Positions 1 through 7,506 are shown, counted from the first letter of the stretch. The stretch is DNA of 27,149 bases from Proteiniphilum sp. UBA4977 (GCA_002398565.1 DGZP01000113.1:1-27149), one strand, 5' to 3'. Translations and numbers: made by a program. Notes: generated by a model from the sequence alone, not told the origin.

Positions 1-35
1 CACCCTCTTTTCTTTTTCAATGAATGATCTTATGT

Positions 36-740
36 CTAGAATTTATATCCCACAGAGAGGTACGCTGTTTGATTTTTCACGTTGGCATCTTTGTTTCTGG
101 AGATGTTCAGTAAGCCCATGTCCCATCCAAAATCCACAATGAACGATTCAAGCTCAAACCCGACACCCACACCCACGCCGGCGTCAAATGGCTTGTACCC
201 GAGCTTTTCATCGAAAGTCTTCACGTTGACACCGCTGCTGTTTATCTGTTTGAGAACGGCATCTACCGCCGACTTGGCTTCTGCCGGCACATAACCTTGG
301 ACTTTCACATCTGGCTTTCCGGTGATCTTGCCTCCGATACCGTAAGCCGCATAAGGACCTGCGTGTAACACCAGGCGTGTTTCGGAGGCCACATTCACCT
401 TATAAGCAAAGTGCAGGGGAACTTGCAGATACATGGCGTTAACCGTATTGTCCATAGAGCCGGAAATCTTAATATCCCCTACGCTCTGGTCTATTTTTGC
501 TGAGGACAGCTTTGCACCCTTCGTCATAAAATAAAGCCCTGACTGGAGAGCCACATTGGGCGCAAGCTCATAATCTGCAGCTATACCTACATGATAGCCC
601 AGTTTCATCTTGGTATCCTTCACCTCTTTTCCGTAAAGATTAGACATGTTTACTCCACCTTTCAATCCAAGGGAAAGTTCCTGTGCGTCTACGGCACCAA
701 ACATCGCTACCATCACGAGTAGCAGTACGATTTTTTTCAT
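36..740 (-). CDS. Outer membrane beta-barrel protein (PF13568-like porin family)
   Basis: A 234-residue secreted protein of the small outer-membrane beta-barrel family common in Bacteroidetes. Residues 1-19 form a signal peptide (MKK, a hydrophobic core, then an Ala-Gln cleavage site). The mature N-terminus has the family pattern LGLKGGVNMSNL. Alternating hydrophobic and polar strands follow (around residues 47-75, 96-135 and 184-234), and the chain ends in Phe (SVGYKF), as expected for recognition by the BAM machinery. Length fits an eight- to ten-strand barrel. The ATG at 740 is chosen because it starts the signal peptide directly. No obvious partner gene is adjacent; the next gene upstream is a tRNA. 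Substrate is unknown: family members may be structural or adhesive rather than pores. Confidence 0.85.
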   Translation of the reverse strand: MKKIVLLLVMVAMFGAVDAQELSLGLKGGVNMSNLYGKEVKDTKMKLGYHVGIAADYELAPNVALQSGLYFMTKGAKLSSAKIDQSVGDIKISGSMDNTVNAMYLQVPLHFAYKVNVASETRLVLHAGPYAAYGIGGKITGKPDVKVQGYVPAEAKSAVDAVLKQINSSGVNVKTFDEKLGYKPFDAGVGVGVGFELESFIVDFGWDMGLLNISRNKDANVKNQTAYLSVGYKF

Positions 741-943
741 AATTTCTGTAATTAGATAGACAATCTGTAAAATTTTCTTGAAACGATTTTCTTTTTATTC
801 GCTTCCGATTATTAGATGCAGAATGATTAAAATCCCTCACCCCATTGTAATTTTTTTCACAAAAAAATACAGGCAGAGAAGGATAAAGCAACTAACGACT
901 ATCGTACAGAATGTTACGCAGAGGAGTTGATCCATCTATGAAT

Positions 944-977
944 AAAAAAAACTCCTCCACGATTTCTCGTGAAGGAG
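944..977 (-). terminator. Rho-independent terminator of tRNA-Leu
   Basis: On the minus strand an 11-bp stem (CTCCTTCACGA with TCGTGGAGGAG, one G-T pair) closes a GAAA tetraloop and is followed by a run of eight T. It begins 8 bases after the tRNA 3' end. It ends the tRNA transcript before the beta-barrel gene, so that gene needs its own promoter. Confidence 0.9.
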
Positions 978-984
978 CTTGCTG

Positions 985-1066
985 TGCGGCTGAAGGGACT
1001 CGAACCCCCACGACTTTCGTCACCAGATCCTAAGTCTGGCGCGGCTACCAATTACGCCACAGCCGC
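985..1066 (-). tRNA. tRNA-Leu (anticodon UAG)
   Basis: An 82-nt class II tRNA. The acceptor stem pairs GCGGCTG with CAGCCGC, with A as discriminator base. The anticodon stem CCAGA/TCTGG encloses loop CTTAGGA, giving anticodon TAG (reads CUN Leu codons). A long variable arm (around GACGAAAGTC) and the T-loop GGTTCGAGTCC are present. The 3' CCA is not encoded, so it must be added enzymatically. The gene stands alone between purN and an outer-membrane protein gene, with its own promoter and terminator. Confidence 0.96.
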
Positions 1067-1077
1067 AAAGTGAAATA

Positions 1078-1085
1078 CAAAGATA
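1078..1085 (-). promoter_or_regulatory. Promoter -7 box of tRNA-Leu (TATCTTTG)
   Basis: The minus strand reads TATCTTTG, an exact match to the Bacteroidetes TAnnTTTG box, 11 bases upstream of the mature tRNA 5' end. Transcription would start only about 5 bases before the tRNA. The box lies just past the purN stop codon, so the tRNA can be expressed apart from purN. Confidence 0.65.
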
Positions 1086-1088
1086 CGA

Positions 1089-1685
1089 TTATTTATGATA
1101 CTGCTGATCCTCTTGTTCGCTTTTTTTCAGCAATGCACCGATCACCTCCGGGTAGTAGGTATACTCCAGTGCATGTACCTTACCGGCCACCACTTCGGGA
1201 GTATCACCCGGCAACAGCTGACAAGTGGCCTGAAAGATAATGTCACCCTCATCGTAGTGCTCATTGATATAATGGATGGTGATACCAGATTCCTTTTCAC
1301 CTGCTTCCACTACAGCACGGTGTACCCGGTCCCCATACATTCCCCTCCCGCCGTATTTGGGGAGTAATGCCGGGTGAATATTTACAATACGTCCCGGATA
1401 TGCTTCAAGAAGAGGCTGTGAAATTTTCAACAGAAAACCGGCCAGTACGATGAAGTCGATCTCATACTCGTGAAGAATTTCCAGTATCTCCATGCCATCG
1501 TCGAATTCGGCCTTCGTGAAAGTAAATGAAGGAATACCCAGTTTTGCGGCTCGTTCATGCACATAAGCGTCCGGATTATTGGAAAGAATGAGTGGGATAT
1601 GCACCCCGGCATCCCCTTTAAAATAGTTGGCTATATTTTCAGCGTTACTGCCACTGCCTGATGCGATAATAGCGATTCGTGCCAT
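1089..1685 (-). CDS. purN: Phosphoribosylglycinamide formyltransferase (GAR transformylase)
   Basis: Cytoplasmic enzyme of de novo purine synthesis that moves a formyl group from 10-formyl-tetrahydrofolate to GAR. The 198-residue length matches the PurN family. Residues 4-14 (IAIIASGSGSN) form the phosphate-binding loop. The folate/active-site segment VNIHPALLPKYGG holds the catalytic pair Asn102 and His104. Asp145 in HYDEGD corresponds to the catalytic Asp144 of E. coli. The gene is transcribed away from acpP and reads toward tRNA-Leu, which has its own promoter. The spacer it shares with acpP carries two short palindromes that could affect expression. purD, another gene of the pathway, lies 9 kb away in a separate unit. 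Confidence 0.96.
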   Translation of the reverse strand: MARIAIIASGSGSNAENIANYFKGDAGVHIPLILSNNPDAYVHERAAKLGIPSFTFTKAEFDDGMEILEILHEYEIDFIVLAGFLLKISQPLLEAYPGRIVNIHPALLPKYGGRGMYGDRVHRAVVEAGEKESGITIHYINEHYDEGDIIFQATCQLLPGDTPEVVAGKVHALEYTYYPEVIGALLKKSEQEDQQYHK

Positions 1686-1703
1686 GAAAACATTTTCATT
1701 TTA

Positions 1704-1760
1704 TGCACAAAAAAACGTAATTTGTGCACTTTCTTCGATTTTAGTCTGCAAAAATTTGCA
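1704..1760. repeat. Paired palindromes in the purN-acpP spacer
   Basis: TGCACAAA at 1704-1711 is exactly inverted as TTTGTGCA at 1721-1728 (9-base spacer). A second palindrome, TGCAAA-AA-TTTGCA, fills 1747-1760 and overlaps the -33 element of the acpP promoter. The first lies 19-43 bases upstream of the purN start codon. They may be operators, or chance overlap of opposed promoter boxes. Confidence 0.45.
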
Positions 1761-1787
1761 CAATTAGAGAAAAAATGCGTTACTTTG
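1755..1787 (+). promoter_or_regulatory. Promoter of the acpP-fabF-rnc operon
   Basis: TTTG at 1755-1758 fits the Bacteroidetes -33 element, and TTACTTTG at 1780-1787 fits the -7 element (consensus TAnnTTTG, one mismatch). The 21-base gap is in the usual 19-21 range. The predicted leader before acpP is about 46 nt and A/T rich. Confidence 0.65.
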
Positions 1788-1839
1788 CAATCGCAAATTT
1801 AAGAATAATATTTTTATTTATTAATTAATATCGAAAGTT

Positions 1840-2076
1840 ATGTCTGAAGTAGCAGAAAGAGTAAAATCTATCATTGTCGACAAATTAGGTGTTGAAGAAT
1901 CAGAAGTTACGGAAACAGCCAGTTTCACTAATGATCTGGGAGCAGACTCTCTCGACACGGTGGAATTGATCATGGAATTCGAAAAAGAATTCAACATCTC
2001 AATTCCCGACGATCAAGCAGAAAAAATTTCTACCGTCGGAGATGCTGTTTCGTATGTAGAACAACACGCGAAATAA
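1840..2076 (+). CDS. acpP: Acyl carrier protein
   Basis: Small acidic carrier (78 residues) that holds growing fatty acyl chains on a 4'-phosphopantetheine arm. The attachment motif DSLD is present with Ser37 as the modified residue (DLGADSLDTVELIMEFE context, the helix II signature). The size and the four-helix pattern match bacterial AcpP. It lies 12 bases upstream of fabF, the usual acpP-fabF order, and a Bacteroidetes-type promoter is visible upstream. The ATG at 1840 gives the standard N-terminus, and no other start is plausible. Confidence 0.98.
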   Translation: MSEVAERVKSIIVDKLGVEESEVTETASFTNDLGADSLDTVELIMEFEKEFNISIPDDQAEKISTVGDAVSYVEQHAK

Positions 2077-2088
2077 TCCATTTTATTC

Positions 2089-3351
2089 ATGGAGTTAAAA
2101 AGAGTAGTAGTAACAGGCCTGGGGGCAATCACCCCACTCGGGAACGATGTGCAAACCACTTGGGAAAATGCCCTTGCTGGGAAGAGTGGCGCCGGGCCTA
2201 TTACTCATTTCGATGCATCGCTTTTTAAAACACAGTTCGCCTGTGAAGTAAAAGATTTCGATCCAAGTGATCTGTTCGATCGCAAGGAAGCCAGAAAGTA
2301 TGACCGTTACGCCCAACTGGCCATCCACGCAGCAAAGGAGGCGATGGAAAATTCAGGCCTCGATCTGGAGAAAGAAAACTTAGATCGTATCGGGGTAATA
2401 TTTTCTGCCGGAATAGGAGGAATAAGAACATTTGAAGAAGAAGTAGGTGAGTTTTACCTTAACAAGGATAAAGGGCCACGGTTCAATCCTTTTTTCATTC
2501 CGAAAATGATAGCGGATATTGCAGCAGGGCATATCTCTATGATTTATGGACTGAGAGGTCCCAACTATGCCACTGTTTCGGCTTGTGCTTCGTCCACAAA
2601 TGCCATTGTGGATGCTTTTAATCTTATTCGTCTGGGAAAAGCAAATGTCATCGTTACCGGAGGTGCCGAAGCGACCATCAGCCCATCAGCTGTGGGAGGC
2701 TTCAATGCCATGCATGCTTTGTCCACACGCAATGATAACCCACAGTCTGCATCACGTCCATTCAGCCTCAGTCGCGATGGTTTCGTGATTGGCGAGGGTG
2801 GCACTGCACTTATTCTGGAAGAGCTGGAACATGCTGTGGCACGTGGCGCAACCATCTATGCGGAAGTAGCCGGTGGAGGCATGTCAGCAGATGCTCATCA
2901 CATCACGGCATCACATCCCGAGGGATTGGGTGCAAAGTTGGTGATGCGTAACGCGCTCGAAGATGCCAAAATGAAGCCGGAAGATATTGACTACATAAAC
3001 GTACATGGTACCTCTACACCTGTGGGAGATATCTCGGAAGTAAGAGCAATCCTCGATGTATTTGGTAATCACAGCTACAACCTGAACATCAGTTCCACCA
3101 AATCTATGACCGGCCATCTTCTGGGAGGTGCCGGTGCACTGGAGGCCATGTTCAGCATCCTGGCAATCAGAGATCAGATTGTCCCCCCTACCATTAACCA
3201 TGAAGAAGGGGACGAGGATCCGGAGATTGATTACAACCTGAACTTTACATTCTACAAAGCTCAAAAAAGGGAGATAAGAGCTGCGTTATCAAACACTTTT
3301 GGCTTTGGGGGACACAACGCAAGTGTAATTCTCAAGCAATACAACAAGTAG
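2089..3351 (+). CDS. fabF: Beta-ketoacyl-ACP synthase II
   Basis: Cytoplasmic condensing enzyme of type II fatty acid synthesis; it adds malonyl-ACP units to acyl-ACP with loss of CO2. The 420 residues cover the full thiolase fold. The Cys-His-His catalytic set is visible: Cys166 in VSACASSTNA, His306 in NVHGTSTPVGD and His343 in KSMTGHLLGGAGA, with Lys338 just before. The glycine-rich C-terminal FGFGGHNAS loop is intact. It follows acpP by 12 bases and is followed after one base by rnc, so the three genes should be one transcript. The two His residues mark the FabF/FabB type rather than FabH. Confidence 0.98.
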   Translation: MELKRVVVTGLGAITPLGNDVQTTWENALAGKSGAGPITHFDASLFKTQFACEVKDFDPSDLFDRKEARKYDRYAQLAIHAAKEAMENSGLDLEKENLDRIGVIFSAGIGGIRTFEEEVGEFYLNKDKGPRFNPFFIPKMIADIAAGHISMIYGLRGPNYATVSACASSTNAIVDAFNLIRLGKANVIVTGGAEATISPSAVGGFNAMHALSTRNDNPQSASRPFSLSRDGFVIGEGGTALILEELEHAVARGATIYAEVAGGGMSADAHHITASHPEGLGAKLVMRNALEDAKMKPEDIDYINVHGTSTPVGDISEVRAILDVFGNHSYNLNISSTKSMTGHLLGGAGALEAMFSILAIRDQIVPPTINHEEGDEDPEIDYNLNFTFYKAQKREIRAALSNTFGFGGHNASVILKQYNK

Positions 3352-3352
3352 T

Positions 3353-4201
3353 GTGTTAAGAAGATTCGTAAAAAGGATCAAGGCTCTTCCTCATAAAGGT
3401 AAAGAGCCTTATCTTTCGTTTTACAATGTACTGGGATTTTATCCTGACTGGATAGATCTCTACAGGGAAGCCATGACGCATCGTTCGTCTTCGATCCGTT
3501 CAAAGAAAGGAAGATGGGTAAACAATGAACGTCTTGAGTTTCTGGGCGATGCCATTCTCGATGCTATCGTCGCCGATATCCTGTATAAAAAGTTCGAACA
3601 TAAGAAAGAGGGATTTCTCACCAGCACGCGCTCACGCATCGTACAAAGGGAAACTCTTAACAAGTTAGCCGTGGAGCTGGGACTCGACAAACTTATTATC
3701 TCATCGACACGTAACTTGGCGCACAATACCAATATTTATGGTGATGCACTGGAAGCATTGATCGGTGCCATCTACCTCGACCAGGGTTACCGTGTAGCCA
3801 AGAAGTTCGTGTATGAGACCCTTATCAAACAACATTTGAACATAGAGACCGTACTCAAGAGTGAGGTAGACTTCAAATCGCGCCTCATTGAATGGGGCCA
3901 GAAAAATAAAGTAGATGTGTTTTTCGAGGTTACCGATGCGTCATACGATGCGCAAAACAATCCTGTCTTCAGTTCCTGCGTTAAAGTGGGCGGAGTGGAA
4001 ATAGGGTCAGGCAAGGGTTACTCCAAGAAGGAATCCCACCAGATGGCGGCAAAGGTGGCTATCAGGAAACTGCGGGAAAGTAACGAGTTGCAGGAGGTGA
4101 TTGCCCGAACAGCCAGCACCGGTATTTCAAATCCCGACAACCGCATGGAAAAAACGTCACTCCCCGATTTTGAAGAGGAACAAAACACTGAGGAACTTTG
4201 A
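3353..4201 (+). CDS. rnc: Ribonuclease III
   Basis: Double-strand-specific endoribonuclease that matures rRNA precursors and processes structured mRNAs. The catalytic domain carries the signature NERLEFLGDA (residues 58-67, with Glu62 and Asp66) and the second metal-binding segment GDALEALIGAIYLDQG (Asp131, Glu134). A double-stranded-RNA-binding domain covers about residues 172-242. At 282 residues it is longer than E. coli Rnc (226) because of an N-terminal extension of some 20 residues and a polar C-terminal tail. Start choice: GTG at 3353, one base after the fabF stop, giving MLRRFVKRIK. The near-zero gap and GTG start suggest translational coupling to fabF. The acpP-fabF-rnc order is widespread in Bacteroidetes. 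Confidence 0.95.
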   Translation: MLRRFVKRIKALPHKGKEPYLSFYNVLGFYPDWIDLYREAMTHRSSSIRSKKGRWVNNERLEFLGDAILDAIVADILYKKFEHKKEGFLTSTRSRIVQRETLNKLAVELGLDKLIISSTRNLAHNTNIYGDALEALIGAIYLDQGYRVAKKFVYETLIKQHLNIETVLKSEVDFKSRLIEWGQKNKVDVFFEVTDASYDAQNNPVFSSCVKVGGVEIGSGKGYSKKESHQMAAKVAIRKLRESNELQEVIARTASTGISNPDNRMEKTSLPDFEEEQNTEEL

Positions 4202-4220
4202 TTGTGCAGAAAGACACGAA

Positions 4221-4250
4221 GAAAGAGGCACCTGAAGTGCCTCTCTTTAT
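4221..4250. terminator. Shared terminator between rnc and pfkA
   Basis: An 8-bp stem AGAGGCAC/GTGCCTCT with a CTGAA loop (4224-4244) is flanked by A/G-rich sequence on the left and CTTTAT on the right. It sits between two converging genes, 20 bases after the rnc stop and 11 bases after the pfkA stop, so it can serve both strands. Confidence 0.7.
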
Positions 4251-4254
4251 CTCA

Positions 4255-5271
4255 TCACCATACACCAAATGATATTCCCATTCTTTTCCCCTGTACTACA
4301 AGGTTAGACTCCGGATTCACCAGACGTAACTTTCCGGCTACTTCCGACAGGGGCACATCGGAAATCTTATTGCCCAGCCTGGCCACCATTCTGCCGAATT
4401 TTCCTTCATGAATCAGTTCTGCGGCATGTCCACCCAGCAGGGTTCCCAAAATTCGGTCATAAGGCGAAGGTGATCCCCCGCGCTGAATGTAACCAAGCAC
4501 TGTTTCGCGTGTCTCAAAACCGGTCTGTTCCTCAATTTCGCGGGCAAAGTAAGCAGCCGGACGTTCTCGTGTAGGCACCTCTACACCTTCTGCCACCGCC
4601 ACAATTGAATAAGCCTTACCCATTTCCATCCGTTTTTGGATTTTATCGATCACGACCTTCATATTATAACCCAGTTCGGGCAAGAGGATAATATCAGCGC
4701 CACCCGCCATTCCGGCATAGAGTGTGATCCATCCGGCATGATGCCCCATCAGCTCAATCACCATCACGCGCCGGTGTGAACTGGCTGTGGAGTGAAGTCT
4801 GTCGATTGCTTCGGTGGCAATATTTACAGCAGTATCGAAACCAAAAGTAATATCTGTGCCATACACGTCATTGTCAATGGTTTTAGGTATTCCCACCGCA
4901 TTCAACCCTAACTCGGAAAGCATCCACGTAGTACGTTGTGTGCCGTTTCCGCCAATGCACACAAGACAGTCGAGTCCCAGTTCATGGTATGCTGCTTTTA
5001 TCTGTTCACGATCCTTCTCATCGGGTGAAGTAATCATTTTCCGGAATACCTTTTCGCGTGCCGTTCCCAGAATTGTACCCCCCAGATTCAATATCCCGGA
5101 CAAAGAGGGATCTGTAAGTTCCACTACATCTTTATACAATAACCCGGAAAAACCATTTTGAATACCAATTACCTGCATGCCGTAATTGTTAATGGCTGTC
5201 TTTCCCACACCACGAATGGTTGCGTTAATACCGGGGGCGTCTCCACCCGAACTGAGAATGCCTACCTTCAT
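4255..5271 (-). CDS. pfkA: 6-phosphofructokinase (PfkA family, mixed ATP/PPi signature)
   Basis: Phosphorylates fructose 6-phosphate at C1, the committed step of glycolysis, in the cytoplasm. At 338 residues it fits the bacterial PFK length. The N-terminal nucleotide loop SSGGDAPGINATIRG (residues 7-21), the active-site PKTIDND segment with catalytic Asp133, and the substrate motif MGHHAGW are present. Two donor-site positions are unusual together: Gly110 (E. coli Gly104) is ATP-like, while Lys130 (E. coli Gly124) is typical of PPi-dependent enzymes. Asn109 also replaces the Mg-binding Asp103. The donor is therefore uncertain; I favour ATP because of Gly110. A weak -7-like box, TTCCTTTG on the minus strand, lies at 5295-5302. 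The gene is downstream of lpxB behind an 11-bp inverted repeat, and converges with rnc. Confidence 0.93.
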   Translation of the reverse strand: MKVGILSSGGDAPGINATIRGVGKTAINNYGMQVIGIQNGFSGLLYKDVVELTDPSLSGILNLGGTILGTAREKVFRKMITSPDEKDREQIKAAYHELGLDCLVCIGGNGTQRTTWMLSELGLNAVGIPKTIDNDVYGTDITFGFDTAVNIATEAIDRLHSTASSHRRVMVIELMGHHAGWITLYAGMAGGADIILLPELGYNMKVVIDKIQKRMEMGKAYSIVAVAEGVEVPTRERPAAYFAREIEEQTGFETRETVLGYIQRGGSPSPYDRILGTLLGGHAAELIHEGKFGRMVARLGNKISDVPLSEVAGKLRLVNPESNLVVQGKRMGISFGVW

Positions 5272-5327
5272 TTTTTATTATTTTATTATTTGCACAAAGG
5301 AAACAAAAAAGAGAGAAAAAACACCTC

Positions 5328-5358
5328 TTCGAAGAAATTAATTTATCATTTCTTCGAA
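5328..5358 (-). terminator. 11-bp perfect inverted repeat downstream of lpxB
   Basis: TTCGAAGAAAT (5328-5338) and ATTTCTTCGAA (5348-5358) are exact inverted copies separated by 9 bases. Read on the minus strand, the hairpin is followed within 10 bases by a T-rich run, so it may end the surE-lpxB transcript. It is A/T rich and could instead be an operator for pfkA, which starts 57 bases further on. Confidence 0.5.
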
Positions 5359-5405
5359 AAGTAATATATGAGCTTCTTCTGCACAAAAGATCATGCAAAA
5401 AAATA

Positions 5406-6542
5406 TCATAAATGCAACTGACTGTAAATAATTTCTGCGGCTCTGCGTGATGCACCCGGTTCTCCAAGCTTCACTTGCATCTCCTTGTAATTATTGAGCA
5501 TATTTTGCCGGTAACTTTTCACGTGCAACAATTGTTTGAGTTCCGTCCGGATGTGGTCGACGGTAAATTTTTTTGCGAAAAGCTCCTTGACAACCTCTCT
5601 ACCACTGATCAGATTTACAAGCGAAATAAAAGGTGTATGCAAAATATACTTAAATCCCAACCAGGTCAGTCCCGGCAATGGTGTTCTGTAACAGACGACC
5701 TGAGGCACATTGAGTAAGGCGGTCTCGAGCGTGGCAGTACCTGATGTTACAAGAGCAGCATCGGCCTGTGCCAAAATTCTATACGTACAATTAAACAACA
5801 CCCGGACAGGTGGGAATGAATTTTCAAACTCCTTATAAAACAACGGGTCTATACCGGGCGCCCCGGCCACAATAATCTGGTACCCGTCGGCGAAACCTTT
5901 CACTGCCTCCAGCATCGCAGGCAGATTACTGGCAATCTCCTGTTTGCGACTTCCTGCCAGAAGTGCGATGATGGGCTTATTTTCAATATTGTGGGCAGAT
6001 ACAAATTCATCGAAGGATTCCCCGGGCTGGTCCCTGTTCACAATGGCATCTACGGTGGGATTACCCACATAATGTACCCTGTACTGGTGCTTCCTGAAAA
6101 AATCCACCTCAAAAGGCAGTATGCAGAGCATCTCATCCACATATCTCTTCAGTGATTTCACACGATATTCCTTCCAGGCCCATACCTTGGGTGAAATATA
6201 ATAATGAACCGGAATATGCAGCTTCTCCTTCACATACCTTGCCACCTTCAAATTAAAACCAGGATAATCCACCAGTATTACCACATCGGGTTTGTATGCT
6301 GCAATATCTTTTTTGCAGAAGTCCAGATTACGCAGGATAGTCTGTGCATGCAGTATTACCGGAATAATTCCCATATATGCCATTTCGCGATAATGCTTCA
6401 CCAGCGTGCCGCCTTTCGATTGCATCAGGTCGCCCCCAAAGAAACGAAAATCTGCATCTTTATCCAGTTCCCGGAGCGATTGCATCAGGTTGGAAGCATG
6501 CAAATCTCCCGACGCTTCTCCTACCACAAGATAGTACCTCAT
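5406..6542 (-). CDS. lpxB: Lipid-A-disaccharide synthase
   Basis: Membrane-associated GT19 glycosyltransferase that joins UDP-2,3-diacylglucosamine to 2,3-diacylglucosamine-1-phosphate to form the lipid A disaccharide. The 378-residue length matches LpxB. The N-terminal motif VGEASGDLHASNLM (residues 7-20), the FFGGDLMQ and MGIIPVI segments, and GSRKQEIASNLP, which marks the start of the C-terminal nucleotide-binding domain, are all recognisable. A start at the ATG at 6542 places the conserved VVGEASGD at the expected distance. It follows surE by 75 bases on the same strand, an arrangement seen in other Bacteroidales. lpxH, which makes its monosaccharide substrate, lies elsewhere in this window in a separate operon. 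Confidence 0.96.
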   Translation of the reverse strand: MRYYLVVGEASGDLHASNLMQSLRELDKDADFRFFGGDLMQSKGGTLVKHYREMAYMGIIPVILHAQTILRNLDFCKKDIAAYKPDVVILVDYPGFNLKVARYVKEKLHIPVHYYISPKVWAWKEYRVKSLKRYVDEMLCILPFEVDFFRKHQYRVHYVGNPTVDAIVNRDQPGESFDEFVSAHNIENKPIIALLAGSRKQEIASNLPAMLEAVKGFADGYQIIVAGAPGIDPLFYKEFENSFPPVRVLFNCTYRILAQADAALVTSGTATLETALLNVPQVVCYRTPLPGLTWLGFKYILHTPFISLVNLISGREVVKELFAKKFTVDHIRTELKQLLHVKSYRQNMLNNYKEMQVKLGEPGASRRAAEIIYSQLHL

Positions 6543-6617
6543 ATCAATATTATTTACTTATTATCAATCGAATACAGGTGTAGAAAAGCTGATAGCTGAA
6601 TGATAACCACTTTCATC

Positions 6618-7382
6618 TCATATCTCCCATTTTTTCAACTCCGGCATAAAATCATAGGCTGTCATATCAATCTTTACAGGCACAACAGCTGCATATCCGT
6701 TAGCGAGTGCCCACTCATCATTGTTGTCATTTTCCTCTTCCCAATTCTCGAAGTTACCGGTCATCCAGAAAACATCTCTTCCCGATCCATCCTTCGAACG
6801 GTGATATTCGTTCACCCACTTCCCCTGTGTCTGTGTGGTAACACGAACTCCTTTTATCTCTCCCATAGGTACGTTCACATTCAGACAAACACCGGAGGGC
6901 AAGCCTGCTTCAAGAACCTTTATTGCCATATTACGTGCAACGGCAGCTGTAGCCGTGAAATCAGCATCTGGCCTAAAATCGCAAAGCGAGAAACCAATGG
7001 AAGGAATATTGAAAACACAACCCTCAATGGCTGCACCCATCGTGCCTGAATAAAGCACACTTATTCCGGCATTGGAGCCGTGGTTGATTCCAGAAACCAA
7101 CAAATCGGGTTTCCGATTCATGAATTCATTCAATGCCAGTTTCACACAGTCTACCGGAGTCCCGTTACAAATGTACGAAGTCAACCCTACCTCACTGTGA
7201 ATCAATCTTGCACGAAGTGGGTTCGAGGTAGATATGGCGCAAGACATACCCGAACGGGGTGAATCGGGAGCAAATACTATAATTTCTCCTAAATCTTTCA
7301 TCGCCTCAGTCAACGATGCAATTCCCTTCGCATGATAACCATCATCATTGGTAATCAATATCAGGGGCTTTCTGTTACTCAT
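6618..7382 (-). CDS. surE: 5'/3'-nucleotidase SurE
   Basis: Divalent-metal-dependent phosphatase that removes phosphate from nucleoside 5'- and 3'-monophosphates and may trim short polyphosphate. At 254 residues it has the typical SurE length. The NDDG motif (Asn12, Asp13, Asp14) opens the fold; Ser44 in DSPRSG and Asn100 in SGINHGSNAG complete the metal site. A reading frame extends 36 codons upstream, but I reject that start: the ATG at 7382 gives the family N-terminus (PLILITNDDG), and a TATATTTG promoter box lies inside the extension at 7405-7412. lpxB follows on the same strand. The gene diverges from the alkaline phosphatase, so two phosphatases share one promoter spacer. Confidence 0.95.
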   Translation of the reverse strand: MSNRKPLILITNDDGYHAKGIASLTEAMKDLGEIIVFAPDSPRSGMSCAISTSNPLRARLIHSEVGLTSYICNGTPVDCVKLALNEFMNRKPDLLVSGINHGSNAGISVLYSGTMGAAIEGCVFNIPSIGFSLCDFRPDADFTATAAVARNMAIKVLEAGLPSGVCLNVNVPMGEIKGVRVTTQTQGKWVNEYHRSKDGSGRDVFWMTGNFENWEEENDNNDEWALANGYAAVVPVKIDMTAYDFMPELKKWEI

Positions 7383-7404
7383 TATTATTCTTTTTTTTGA
7401 AATA

Positions 7405-7412
7405 CAAATATA
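7405..7412 (-). promoter_or_regulatory. Promoter -7 box of surE (TATATTTG)
   Basis: An exact TAnnTTTG match on the minus strand, 22 bases upstream of the surE ATG, predicting a leader of about 16 nt. It argues for the internal ATG as the true start. No good -33 TTTG was seen. Confidence 0.55.
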
Positions 7413-7498
7413 AGGAAAATCAGACTGTTTCCCCAATCTATGAGAAATGTCCGAATATACATTTACTCCATCTTGATTAAAACGTAACAACTATTTTA

Positions 7499-7506
7499 TA
7501 ACTTTG
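7499..7506 (+). promoter_or_regulatory. Promoter -7 box of the alkaline phosphatase gene (TAACTTTG)
   Basis: An exact TAnnTTTG match 35 bases upstream of the ATG at 7542. The -33 region has only a partial match (CTTG, 7472-7475, with a 23-base gap). No clear Pho-box-like direct repeat was seen, so phosphate control cannot be claimed. Confidence 0.55.

Noticed and set aside
1..35. Possible terminator after the first beta-barrel gene
   Set aside because: The 35 bases available show no stem-loop; the window edge cuts off the region.
7383..7490. 36-codon N-terminal extension of surE
   Set aside because: It contains a TATATTTG promoter box and is not part of the SurE fold; the internal ATG at 7382 gives the standard PLILITNDDG start.
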